Shown: piece after piece, positions 29,594 through 38,396 of the stretch | How the letters are laid out: each line of letters opens with the position of its first letter | Position numbering within the stretch: position 1 is the stretch's first letter | IMG/VR virus record: IMGVR_UViG_3300005466_000035 | Location: 1 to 48,975 of that record | DNA: 48,975 nt | Direction: 5' to 3' (one strand) | Origin: a virus | Position numbers and translations under genes: made by a program | Notes under the pieces: generated by a model | Seen by the model: only the letters and a program-made list of their open reading frames with translations | Database searches by the model: none | What the model was told of the DNA's origin: nothing

Positions 29594-30207
29594 CCACCCG
29601 CCTCAACGACTTCGCGGGCTTTAATCTCTCCGCGGAAGAGGCACGCGACCTGCTGAACGCGGGTCGTGACCGTTTCGCTCTGGAGTCAAAGTACCCCAGG
29701 AAACGGGCGAACCTCGGCCCGACGGTCGCCGGCCAGGCAATTTACGGCTGGCCCGAAGATTTCCTGCTGCCGCTCTCCGTTTCCCTGGGTCTAGGCGCCC
29801 ACTTGGAACCTTCGGACCCCGACACCGTCCGCGAATACGAAACGGGAGCACTCAGGCTCGGGGCGGACCGCGTGTACTACGAGGACCCCGGCGAAGATGG
29901 GATTCGAAAGCTGGTCTTCTACCCCGCTCCTGTCGAAGGCCAGGCGGTGAATCTGCTCTACGTCTTCGCGCCAGAGCCGATGACCGAAGACTCCGACGAA
30001 CCCTCCGAGTTTCCCCGCCCCTTTCACGAAGCCCTTATCCCTGCTGCGGCCGCCCAGTACTACGAGACGGTCGAGGACAATCCGGAACTCGCCCAGCGCA
30101 ACTCCGAACAGCTCGATCTCTGGGTCGGCAAACTCGTTCGCTACGACAACCAGCGCCGCGGCGGGTCAGACCCGTTCATGGTCCCGATTCAGGGGATCTC
30201 AGCATGA
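29575..30207 (+). CDS. Head-tail adaptor-like protein with lost ATG start, 210 aa
   Basis: Frame and composition continue upstream of the first permitted start (TTG 29803). The protein in that extension (TTRLNDFAGFNLSAEEARD, NAGRDRFALESKYPRKR) is the helical head expected of podovirus adaptors. GGAGG at 29564-29568 stands 6 nt before ATC at 29575. If base 29577 were G, ATG would start here and overlap a TGA of the upstream gene (ATGA), like other junctions in this genome. So it is either ATC-initiated, damaged or misread. The shorter product from 29803 would lack about 76 residues. Confidence 0.65.
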   Translation: MNCGQLTTRLNDFAGFNLSAEEARDLLNAGRDRFALESKYPRKRANLGPTVAGQAIYGWPEDFLLPLSVSLGLGAHLEPSDPDTVREYETGALRLGADRVYYEDPGEDGIRKLVFYPAPVEGQAVNLLYVFAPEPMTEDSDEPSEFPRPFHEALIPAAAAQYYETVEDNPELAQRNSEQLDLWVGKLVRYDNQRRGGSDPFMVPIQGISA

Positions 30208-31988
30208 GCCCGCCGCTGCGCACGATGATCGAGCAGGCGGACTTCTCGGCGGGCATGGCCCGCGACGTTGCCCCGCCCCTGACCTCTCCGGCCGGCGCGG
30301 TCGATCTCGTCAATGTGCTGCTGGACGAAGACGGCAGCGTCTACCGCCGTGGCGGATCGGTCTACAAGTCCCTCGGCGGACTCGGGGAAGACGGTCTCAC
30401 GTGGCTTACTGACCTATATCTGAAGCCCGGACAGCGGACGATCGCTGCAAGCGAGACCGAGTTCGGCGCCCTAGCCAGCGACGATGTGACCTTCGGCTCC
30501 CTTGGCGGAACCGGGTTATCGGAACCGGCACAGTCCGCAGCGCTGCAGGACATCCTTTTTATCGGGGGCGGCTACCTCTACGGGGGCTCGCTAAAGAGCG
30601 CGACGTACAGCACCGGCACGATCAGCGTCACTAACGGCTCGACCACCGTTACGGGATCGGGGACGACCTGGAACACGCTGGTCGACGCCGGAATGCTGCT
30701 CCAGATCGGCAGCGAGCGTGTCTACGTGGTGGAACAGATCAACTCGACCACGCAGCTGACCCTTCGAGATCCCTACGAGGGTTCGACCGCGACCGGGACG
30801 GCCTACACGCTCGATCCGGTCTATCGCGTCGACGTCGCGGACCCCTACGAGGACTGGGACTTCGTCTGCGTTTGCGCCAACCGGATCGTGGTCGCCTCTG
30901 GCACGACCATCAAGTTCACCGAGATCAACAACCCGCATAGCTTCACCAACTATCTCGGGACGACGAACAGTCACAGCCTCCCGGAGGGAGCCGAGATCGT
31001 CGGGGTGGCGACCAGCGGTCAGACCGTCCTCATCTTCACGGTCCGGGGCATCTATACCCTGGACGGCCTTGCCCTCAGCATCACCGACGGCAACGGCAAC
31101 CCCCAGCACCGCATCCAGCAGCTCTCCTCGGAGATCGTGCTGGCAGGGGCGCCGGGTCTTGCCGGGTCGGGCCAGCAGCTCGTAGTGCCTGCGACTGACG
31201 GCGTCTACCTGATGGACGGGATCAGTCAGCCGGTGCGGATCTCGCGGCCGATCGACCGTCTCTACCGACGGCGTGTCTCGAGCGGCTACAAGCTCGGGGG
31301 AGCGGCCGTCTACCGCAACCACTACCTGCTGCCCTTCCTCGATCGCTTCTCGGGGGAGGTCCGGGATCTCTTCGTCTGCCGTCTGGATCGGCCGCTCCGC
31401 TCGCGCGGGCAAGTCATCTACCCCTGGACTCGGTTCGATGGCGACGGGGGCGAGGTTCGGGCCTTCGCCGTCCGCAATACGGTCGGGGCCCGGCTTCCGC
31501 TGCTGTTGGGAGCTCAGCGTCGCTCACCTTCCCGCATCCTCGACTGCTCCGGGTTTTTCGAACCGACCCACGAAAACGAAGTCGATGCCGACGGCTCCGC
31601 GCATCAGCTGGATCTCATTACCCGCGACTACGAAACGGGGGCCGGAACGGAGAATGTGGTCCGCGAGCTGGTGTTGCGCTACGAACTCGTCGGCCAGCAG
31701 GAACCCGTCCTTAAAACGGCCCGGAGTGCTGGGGCGATCGAAGCCGGCTACGCACTTTGGGGCCAAGGCCTCTGGGGTGCGTTCAACTGGGCAGCTGAGG
31801 AAGCAGGAGCCTCCTTCGTGTCGCTCAGTGACGTGCCGGTCTCCGACGAACGTCAGATCCACAAGTGCCGGGTGAACAAGAAGGACCGCTACGCCCGCTT
31901 CCGCATCCGGAGCTACGGCCCCGCCGCCTACTGCGCCCTGCGGTCGATCAGCCTACGAGTGCGCCCGAGCGGCGCGACCAGGAGATAA
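30204..31988 (+). CDS. Tail nozzle/stabilisation-like protein, 594 aa
   Basis: Repeated beta-strand patterns around IFTVRGIYTLDG, VVPATDGVYLMDG and AAVYRNHYLLPF suggest a beta-propeller, as in tail tubular protein B or P22 gp10-like stabilisers. A central insert (TISVTNGSTTVTGSGTTW, about residues 135-152) looks Ig-like. The C-terminus (GPAAYCALRSISLRVRP) ends in strands. Together with the adaptor it would close the head and form the short tail. ATGA-type coupling to the adaptor. Confidence 0.7.
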   Translation: MSPPLRTMIEQADFSAGMARDVAPPLTSPAGAVDLVNVLLDEDGSVYRRGGSVYKSLGGLGEDGLTWLTDLYLKPGQRTIAASETEFGALASDDVTFGSLGGTGLSEPAQSAALQDILFIGGGYLYGGSLKSATYSTGTISVTNGSTTVTGSGTTWNTLVDAGMLLQIGSERVYVVEQINSTTQLTLRDPYEGSTATGTAYTLDPVYRVDVADPYEDWDFVCVCANRIVVASGTTIKFTEINNPHSFTNYLGTTNSHSLPEGAEIVGVATSGQTVLIFTVRGIYTLDGLALSITDGNGNPQHRIQQLSSEIVLAGAPGLAGSGQQLVVPATDGVYLMDGISQPVRISRPIDRLYRRRVSSGYKLGGAAVYRNHYLLPFLDRFSGEVRDLFVCRLDRPLRSRGQVIYPWTRFDGDGGEVRAFAVRNTVGARLPLLLGAQRRSPSRILDCSGFFEPTHENEVDADGSAHQLDLITRDYETGAGTENVVRELVLRYELVGQQEPVLKTARSAGAIEAGYALWGQGLWGAFNWAAEEAGASFVSLSDVPVSDERQIHKCRVNKKDRYARFRIRSYGPAAYCALRSISLRVRPSGATRR

Positions 31989-31991
31989 GCG

Positions 31992-32636
31992 ATGTCATTC
32001 GCGACCCCGAAAACCTTTGTCGAAGGCACGAGCGCCAAGGCGAGCGATGTCAACGAAAACTTCGATGCGATCGAGCAGGTGGTCAACGAACTCCTGGGTG
32101 CCGTGATGCCGGTCGGCACGCTCATCGCCACCGCACGTCCCTCGGCCCCGACCGGCTACCTGCTCTGCGAAGGCCAGGCGGTCTCGAGAACCAAATACGC
32201 CGGCCTCTTCGGTGCGATCGGCACCGCCTACGGAAAAGGCGACGGCTCCACTACTTTCAACCTCCCGGATCTGCGGGGGCGCGTTCCAGCCGGGGTGGAT
32301 GGCGGCGCGGGTCGGTTGACGATTGGCCCGGGCAAACTCGGCAACGCCGGCGGCGATCAGCGCCTTCAGGGTCATACCCACGATCAGGGCAATCTCGTCA
32401 CCGACACGCAGAACGCCCTTCACTCCCACCACGTCGACCAGCAGCCCGGGACCAGGCACGAAGGCTCGGGCTTCGCCTACGACGTAATGAACAGCACCCC
32501 CGGCTTCCACTACAACACCAGCGGCGACTTCGCCACGCACTCTCACAACATCAGCGGGCACACCGGCCTCACCGGTAGCGGGGGCTCGGAGAACCTTCCT
32601 CCTTACCTGATCGTGAATTGGGCGATCAAGACCTGA
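31992..32636 (+). CDS. Tail collar-domain fibre protein, 214 aa
   Basis: The tail-collar signature is clear: MPVGTLIATARPSAPTGYLL (about residues 38-57), YAGLFGAIGTAYG, and STTFNLPDLRGRVPAG (about 78-93), followed by GHTH/HSHH His repeats that may bind metal. The short N-terminus (ASDVNENFDAIEQVVN) is the usual trimerising helix. Found on short tail fibres and in microcystin-dependent proteins. TGATG coupling to the next gene. Confidence 0.85.
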   Translation: MSFATPKTFVEGTSAKASDVNENFDAIEQVVNELLGAVMPVGTLIATARPSAPTGYLLCEGQAVSRTKYAGLFGAIGTAYGKGDGSTTFNLPDLRGRVPAGVDGGAGRLTIGPGKLGNAGGDQRLQGHTHDQGNLVTDTQNALHSHHVDQQPGTRHEGSGFAYDVMNSTPGFHYNTSGDFATHSHNISGHTGLTGSGGSENLPPYLIVNWAIKT

Positions 32637-32866
32637 TGGCCCTCGGCGGACTCAAGACCGAGGGGGATCTGAAGCGCTGGCTGGAACAGCAACTGGAAAC
32701 CCCGGGCGTGCTTCCGCAGGCGCCAAAGCCTGCGATCTCCCTGACGAAGTCGGGAGTGCCGACCGACGCTGATTTCCCGAGCCCCCCCGGCAATGGGATT
32801 CTCGCCCTGGACACCACTGGGCCAACCCTCTACACCCGCGTCGCCGGCGAATGGAAAGCGCTCTAG
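32636..32866 (+). CDS. Small tail-region protein, 76 aa
   Basis: ATG within TGATG. A helical head (LKTEGDLKRWLEQQLETPG) precedes a Pro-rich linker and a beta end (NGILALDTTGPTLYTRVAGEW) typical of the tips of fibre or baseplate helpers. No family recognised. Confidence 0.55.
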   Translation: MALGGLKTEGDLKRWLEQQLETPGVLPQAPKPAISLTKSGVPTDADFPSPPGNGILALDTTGPTLYTRVAGEWKAL

Positions 32867-33778
32867 ATGGCGATGGGGCTCGGACAAGCAGGGCGGCCAC
32901 GTAGGCCGAAAAAACCGGTCAGCGGCGGAGTGCCTGCGGCTGCTCCCAAAGCAGTGTCACCTCCTGATCCCTACGGGCTGACCCAGCCGCCTGCGATGTC
33001 ATTTGATCCGGCCCTCGAGGCCCAGCGCCGGGCTGCGCAGCGAGGACTCGAAGACACCGAAGCTGACATCACGACTAAGCGCCACTTCGGCGAACGTGAC
33101 ATGAGCCTCGCTCTGCGCGGTATCCGCATCAACGCCTCACGCAAGCGGGCCGACACGAACCGGGAGTTCGGTCGGGGGGAGCAGCGGCTGGCGAACCAGG
33201 AAACTGATACGAAAACTGATGCTGGTCGACAGCAGGAGGACTTCCACACCCGGTTAGCAGACATCGGCCGCCAGTTCGCGGAGCTGGGCCAGCGACAGGG
33301 CGAAGGCGCAAACGCCGCCGGGGTCAACGACGCCGGCACGGCAGCGGCATCTGCAGCGGCTCGGGGCCGTAACCAGGTCATCGCAGAGGCGCCGATCCAC
33401 ACCGCCGAAGGTCGTCTGCAGGAGGACCTGATGACGACGCTCGACCGGATCGCGCAGGCCCATGGCAACCTCGAGTCCGACCGCGACCGCACGCTCAACC
33501 GCCTGACCCAGGATCGGGATATCCAGCGTCGGGAAGTCCACCGTGAAGCGGGACGCAGCCTGTTCGGCCTCGGTCGCGAAGAAGAACGGGCGAAGCGGGA
33601 GGGAGCGATCACGGATACCGATTTGCTGGAACAGGAGATCTTTGCTGCCCGCCAGAGCCACCCCGGCGCGTTTTCCAAAACCGGGCAGAAGAACGGCCAG
33701 ACGGGCGGGGGTAATAACCGGTCCGCCCCGAAACCCGCCGTCGGTGGCGGAGCTCCCGCGAAAAGGAGGAGACGCTGA
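32867..33778 (+). CDS. Coiled-coil virion protein, 303 aa
   Basis: Basic, Pro-rich head (GRPRRPKKPVSGG), then almost continuous charged helix (about residues 47-250, rich in Arg/Gln/Glu/Asp) and a basic tail ending in KRRRR. Placement before the large internal proteins and lack of enzymatic motifs suggest an internal or ejected virion protein. The sequence is not similar to known T7-type core proteins by eye. Confidence 0.6.
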   Translation: MAMGLGQAGRPRRPKKPVSGGVPAAAPKAVSPPDPYGLTQPPAMSFDPALEAQRRAAQRGLEDTEADITTKRHFGERDMSLALRGIRINASRKRADTNREFGRGEQRLANQETDTKTDAGRQQEDFHTRLADIGRQFAELGQRQGEGANAAGVNDAGTAAASAAARGRNQVIAEAPIHTAEGRLQEDLMTTLDRIAQAHGNLESDRDRTLNRLTQDRDIQRREVHREAGRSLFGLGREEERAKREGAITDTDLLEQEIFAARQSHPGAFSKTGQKNGQTGGGNNRSAPKPAVGGGAPAKRRRR

Positions 33779-34614
33779 TGCCGCGGCGCATTCCCACCGT
33801 AGGAACGAAACAGCTGCACAGCGCCCAGCTCTCGCCCCAGGAGAGGCGTCTGCTGCACAAGAGGGCCGCTGCCGCAAACCGTCGCGAGATGGCGCCAGTG
33901 CTTGCGGCTGACAGGGCGGCATTCGGCGGGATCAACCAGGACTATCGCCAGGAAGCCAGTTCGGTCCGCGGTGCTGCCCAGATGACGGAGGAGATGCTGT
34001 CTCAGGCCCTCGCGGGTCTGAAGGCCTCCGGGCTGAAGGGCAACTACCTCCGCCAGGCGATGAACGAGTTGACCTCCCGTCAGGGCGACGCGGCCGCCGC
34101 GATCCCGTTCCTGCTCTCCGACGCTCGCGAAGCCAAAGCTGACGCGACGGGGGAAGCGCGGCAGCAGCTCATCCAGGATCGAGCGGCGATGCAGCAGGGG
34201 GTCGCCCAGGACTTCAATTCATCGCTTGAGTCCGCCCGCGGCGATGCCTCTCAGGTGCTGAAGGAACAGCAGGAGAAACGCGAATCCGAATCCGAAGACC
34301 ACGGGGGCCAGGGGATGTTTGACTCCAAGGACCTCCAGAACGCGAAGCTCGCCTTGCGGGACGCGCTGCAGACGTGGTCTGAAAATCCGACCGTCGAAGG
34401 ACCCGACGGGGAGGACGTGCCGCTGCGCCAGCTCAACCCCCTGAAGACCCGCGCCGACTGGCTCCGGTTCGCCAACGGCCTCGACCACCAGTACTCCGGG
34501 TTCGGCCTCGCCGAAATCAACCATGTGATCCAGCAGCTTCTTACCGACCGACAGCGCCACGAACACGAAGGCCGCCTTCCGCAACCGGGGGTCCCCGGGC
34601 CTGGCCGGGGGTAG
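33778..34614 (+). CDS. Helical virion protein, 278 aa
   Basis: TGATG coupling with the previous gene. The protein is rich in Ala, Gln and Arg; long helices (about residues 20-160) are followed by an EDHGGQGMFDSKDLQNAK segment and a second helical domain. Probably an internal virion or ejection protein by position. No family recognised. Confidence 0.6.
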   Translation: MPRRIPTVGTKQLHSAQLSPQERRLLHKRAAAANRREMAPVLAADRAAFGGINQDYRQEASSVRGAAQMTEEMLSQALAGLKASGLKGNYLRQAMNELTSRQGDAAAAIPFLLSDAREAKADATGEARQQLIQDRAAMQQGVAQDFNSSLESARGDASQVLKEQQEKRESESEDHGGQGMFDSKDLQNAKLALRDALQTWSENPTVEGPDGEDVPLRQLNPLKTRADWLRFANGLDHQYSGFGLAEINHVIQQLLTDRQRHEHEGRLPQPGVPGPGRG

Positions 34615-34617
34615 GCC

Positions 34618-37600
34618 GTGCCGACGTCGGGCGAAAAGTTCAGCGGGGGCTATAAGGGGACGCCGCGGCGGAGGCATCAGCGGGTCTCGCGACAGTCGGG
34701 GGGCACGTCCGGCGATCTTGCGATCCCGCACAAGACCAAGACCCCGGTCAAGGCCTACGACCCGGCGGCTCCCCGAACTCCGGTCCAGAAGGAGATCCGG
34801 CGCGAAAAGCACTTCCTGGCGCCCCTTCGCGACACGCTCCAGACGGCACTTACCGGTGGATACGACGCCGTCTACGGCGAGGGTGGCCAGCACATCTCCC
34901 AGGTGCAGGACGACCTCCGCCAGCGCTACGGGCAGGCCGGAGTCGACCTCGTCGAGAAAGCACTCGCCCAGCGAGACGCCGAAACCCAAAACCTGAAAGA
35001 GGACCCGATCGCCGAACTCGCAATCGGCACCCTCGCCACGGCAGGGGTCGGCGGGATCGCGAACCTCGTCCGGGGCGGTGGCACGGCTGCGCTCGCGGCT
35101 GCTGAGGCTCAGGCCGCGAAGGTTGGAGCAACGGAGGCGGCGAGCGAGGCAACTGGAGGAAGCGCACGAGCCGCACTTCAGGCCCTCATCAGAGGCGGAG
35201 CCTCCAAAGCTTCCCCCGTTACCCGGGCCATCCCGCAGAGTGTGAAAACCGCAGCAAAGGTGGCAGCTCGCGGGGCCTCCTATCCGGTCCGCCACCCGAT
35301 CACCTCGCCTCTGGCGATCGAGGCCCCCGGAGCCCTGATCCACAAAGACCCCGGAGCCCTGGTCAAGGCATTGGAAGGCAAAGGGGTCTACGGCGATATC
35401 GCGGGCGGCCTCGCCGGCGCCGCGTCCCACATCTCCCCGGTCCTCGGCGAAGGCGTCTCACTGCCAGCGGCCGTGCTGCCTTCCGCCTACCTGACCGGCA
35501 AGGCGGGAGTGGAGGCCGCGAAAGGCGACTCTTCCGAGTTGAACAACCTCATCGCCGAATGGAAGCGGACGGGAATCCTGCCCGCGCTTGCCGAAGGCGA
35601 CGTCGGCAGGGCCGCCCACAACCTCGGCGAGCATCCGCTGTACGGGCTGTTGGAAGGATCGGGTGCCGTCAATGCAGCGGGCCGGGTGGCAGGCGCCGGA
35701 GCTCGAGCGATCCCCGGAGCTGATCTCGCTTCCCTGGAGCGCAAGCCACTGCCTGTAGAGGGCACCGGCATCAACGTCCAGCGCGAGTACAGCCGGGACC
35801 TCTTCCGGCAGATGGGCCAGCGCGCCTATGACCGGAGTCCGATGGGCTTGCGTGTGAGGCCGGACACCTTTCGGGGCCGCCACTACCAGAAGGAGGCAGC
35901 CAACCGATTCGGCTCAGGGCAGGAGGCGATTCGCCGAGAGCACGCCCGCCAGGACATCCAGGCCCTCAAAGGCATCCTCCCCAAGAAGGGGCTGGTGAAG
36001 AGGCTCGACCGTAAGAGCGCGGAAGTGGTGAACCTCGCCGTTGAGCGGATCATCCAGAAGCCCGAGTCCTTCTTCAACGATCTCTCCGATTACAAGGACA
36101 TGCTGGAAGCCGCGGCCAAGGAGACCCTTGACAACGGCAAACCTCGCCTCAACAAGCGAGAGCTTGCGGCTAACAGGGAGCTGGTGAAGCAGATCGAGGC
36201 GGGTATCAAGCGCGGGAACCCCGAGCACGTCGTTCATGCCGCCAACGCCTTCATCGACCTGCAGCAGCCGATCCTCGAAGAGCTGGTCGACCTCAAATTG
36301 CTGACGCCCGACCAGGCCGAGAAGGCCAGCGCGATTCCCTTCGCCCGGGTCCACATGGGGGCGGGACATCACGAGGAGCACGGCGTGGTCGATCTCAACG
36401 GTGAGCCACTGAGCTTGGAGGCGATCAAGGCGGAGATGGAGCGGCGTGGGGTGGAGGCGCCCGGCTTTCTCAGCCACCGAGCTCCCGCGAACTCGGACTT
36501 CTATCGCCCGTCCTTCGGCGGCGCCACTCTTGACAAGGGAAGCCGTACCGGCCAGGCGGTGGCCTCCGGAACGCAGATGGGCGGGATCGAGGGGATGGTC
36601 CGCCAGCTGCGCCGCTCCCGCGGTCTTGTCGATCGCGCCCGCGGCTGGAACGAGGCGATCAATCGCTTCGGCATTGAGGTCAAAGGCGTCGACACGATGG
36701 CCGAGGCGAAGCGGGTCATGGAGGATCCGGCGCGCTACGGCCTTGACCCCGGTATCAACCCGGTTCCGGTTCCTCGCCATCCGTTCGGAGCGAAGAAACG
36801 AGAGATGGAAGGGGCGCTCGAGCATCAAAGCCCGGCGCTCGCGGACGACGCCGCCTCGGCGGTCATCGCCAACGGCCTCGACCAGGGCCTCAAGGGCACC
36901 CTCCCTGACGACGCGAAAATCATCTTCTTCCCGGAGAAGGTCGCGAAAGAGCTGCGAGCAGACGCGACTCCGAGCGGGGAGGGGCTGAAGGCGGCACAGG
37001 CCGCGACGACTGCTTTCAAGCGCGCGGTGCTCCCCTTCAGCCCGAGCTTCTACGTCGGCAACACCTTCGACAACCTGATCCGCACGACGCTGGCCGGAAT
37101 CAACCCGGCTCATTTCGCGGTTGGCGCCAAGGTCGCCCACCAGATGGACCAGGAGCAGCGGGCGCAGGTTCTCGCCGGCGCCCACTTCAGCTCGGTCGAT
37201 GCCCTTGCCCCCCACCGCAGCGTTGAGGCGGTTGTCACCGGATACGACCCGCTCTCGAAGAGCGTCCGCCAGTTCGCCGAGTGGTCGCGGAAACACGGGT
37301 GGAAACAGGCGGCTGTCAAAGCGGCGCCCAAAGTCCTCAGCAAGGCATCGCACTACCTGCTTGCGGCGAACGCTCTGCTCACCGAGACGCTGCCGCAGTA
37401 CGGAGTGCTGGGCAAGGTTGCCTTGAAAGAGATGCGGAAGACCCAGGGGTCATGGACCAAGGCGATCACCCATCTGGACGAGGCCTCGCAGGATTTCGCG
37501 AAAGGCCTCCACGACCCGGATAAGGTGATCCGCCTCCAGAAGGACTTGGAGGCCGTCTACGGCAACTACACCCGGATGTCTCCCGGCGCTCGCAAGGTTC

Positions 37601-38253
37601 TCTCCACGATCACGCCGTTCTGGACCTGGATGCGGGCGGCCTACACGTACGTCTTCTGGAACATGCCGGCGCATCACTCGGTAGCCACCGGCCTGCTCGC
37701 CGCGACCGCCAACGCGACCCGAGCCGAGCGCGAACAGTGGGGGCTCAACCGCGAAGGCGACAAACCGGTCCCGACCTATTACCAGGGCATCCCCCTTCCA
37801 GACGGTGGAGTCATCCCGCTCGCCAACTACAACAGCTTCGACTTCGCCTCCGATCCCCTGGACGCTCTGGCCCGACTCCCGTTCCCTCAGATCAGGAACG
37901 TGGCCGAAGCCCTCGCCGGGCGGGACTGGAAAGGGGAGGAAATCAAGGGCGGAGACGGCGACCGACTCGCGGCCGCTACGTGGGCGGCGGCCGGGGCGTT
38001 CGTTCCCTTCGTCAACACCCTCACCGAAGAAGAGGAAGGGCACAAGGTATTCGCTCCGCATCTCTCCCTGCCACACAAGGTGAGCGCCGAGAAAGTTGCC
38101 AAGTCGCGGGAGGAGTGGGAACAGATCTCGGTCCCCGTCGAAGGATCGTCCGGCGGGTCGTCCTCCAGCGCAGGCGGCGTCGACTACGGCCGTGTCTTCA
38201 GTGGCGGCGGCGGTTCGTCCGTGGACTACTCGAAGGTGTTCTCAGGCGGATGA
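34618..38253 (+). CDS. Large internal virion protein, 1211 aa
   Basis: By far the largest late protein, GTG start 3 nt after the upstream stop. It is largely helical, with Ala/Gly-rich hydrophobic segments (about residues 138-160 and 240-290) that could insert into a membrane, a central helical part (about 400-520) and a conserved-looking end (LSTITPFWTWMRAAYTYVFWN, about 995-1015; cited in part). The C-terminus repeats VDYGRVFSGG and VDYSKVFSGG. The N-terminal 60 residues are paralogous to those of 38396. Size and place suggest an ejection protein that forms a channel through the envelope. Confidence 0.7.
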   Translation: MPTSGEKFSGGYKGTPRRRHQRVSRQSGGTSGDLAIPHKTKTPVKAYDPAAPRTPVQKEIRREKHFLAPLRDTLQTALTGGYDAVYGEGGQHISQVQDDLRQRYGQAGVDLVEKALAQRDAETQNLKEDPIAELAIGTLATAGVGGIANLVRGGGTAALAAAEAQAAKVGATEAASEATGGSARAALQALIRGGASKASPVTRAIPQSVKTAAKVAARGASYPVRHPITSPLAIEAPGALIHKDPGALVKALEGKGVYGDIAGGLAGAASHISPVLGEGVSLPAAVLPSAYLTGKAGVEAAKGDSSELNNLIAEWKRTGILPALAEGDVGRAAHNLGEHPLYGLLEGSGAVNAAGRVAGAGARAIPGADLASLERKPLPVEGTGINVQREYSRDLFRQMGQRAYDRSPMGLRVRPDTFRGRHYQKEAANRFGSGQEAIRREHARQDIQALKGILPKKGLVKRLDRKSAEVVNLAVERIIQKPESFFNDLSDYKDMLEAAAKETLDNGKPRLNKRELAANRELVKQIEAGIKRGNPEHVVHAANAFIDLQQPILEELVDLKLLTPDQAEKASAIPFARVHMGAGHHEEHGVVDLNGEPLSLEAIKAEMERRGVEAPGFLSHRAPANSDFYRPSFGGATLDKGSRTGQAVASGTQMGGIEGMVRQLRRSRGLVDRARGWNEAINRFGIEVKGVDTMAEAKRVMEDPARYGLDPGINPVPVPRHPFGAKKREMEGALEHQSPALADDAASAVIANGLDQGLKGTLPDDAKIIFFPEKVAKELRADATPSGEGLKAAQAATTAFKRAVLPFSPSFYVGNTFDNLIRTTLAGINPAHFAVGAKVAHQMDQEQRAQVLAGAHFSSVDALAPHRSVEAVVTGYDPLSKSVRQFAEWSRKHGWKQAAVKAAPKVLSKASHYLLAANALLTETLPQYGVLGKVALKEMRKTQGSWTKAITHLDEASQDFAKGLHDPDKVIRLQKDLEAVYGNYTRMSPGARKVLSTITPFWTWMRAAYTYVFWNMPAHHSVATGLLAATANATRAEREQWGLNREGDKPVPTYYQGIPLPDGGVIPLANYNSFDFASDPLDALARLPFPQIRNVAEALAGRDWKGEEIKGGDGDRLAAATWAAAGAFVPFVNTLTEEEEGHKVFAPHLSLPHKVSAEKVAKSREEWEQISVPVEGSSGGSSSSAGGVDYGRVFSGGGGSSVDYSKVFSGG

Positions 38254-38396
38254 CCTACAGGGCCGGACCAAATTCAGCGACGGCCCACAGGCCCATCCAC
38301 ACGAGCACCGCAATGGCGCCGATCAGTGCCAGCGCTTTGATCCACAACGGCGTATCGATGTCTCCCCACATAGGGAGTAAGGGTAGCGCGGCCTGA
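38250..38396 (+). CDS. 48-codon plus-strand ORF, doubtful
   Basis: It starts with an ATGA overlap on the upstream gene and ends sharing base 38396 with the next ATG, so it fits the coupling pattern. The peptide is low-complexity, rich in Ser, Ala, His and Pro, without a recognisable fold. The opposite strand encodes a convincing membrane helix in the same place. Confidence 0.3.
   Translation: MTYRAGPNSATAHRPIHTSTAMAPISASALIHNGVSMSPHIGSKGSAA
38255..38371 (-). CDS. Antisense micro-ORF, 38-aa membrane protein candidate
   Basis: ATG to TAG on the minus strand encodes MWGDIDTPLWIKAL followed by IGAIAVLVWMGLWAVAEF: a Trp-flanked single transmembrane helix filling most of the peptide. It resembles the style of the 44-aa membrane protein at 15244. 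It lacks an obvious Shine-Dalgarno, and it would be the only antisense gene within the late operon. Confidence 0.4.
   Translation of the reverse strand: MWGDIDTPLWIKALALIGAIAVLVWMGLWAVAEFGPAL

Noticed and set aside
35914-37353. Minus-strand ORF of 479 codons, and others opposite late genes (34219-35430, 30591-31412, 28172-28843)
   Set aside because: All are antisense shadows of well-supported plus-strand structural genes.
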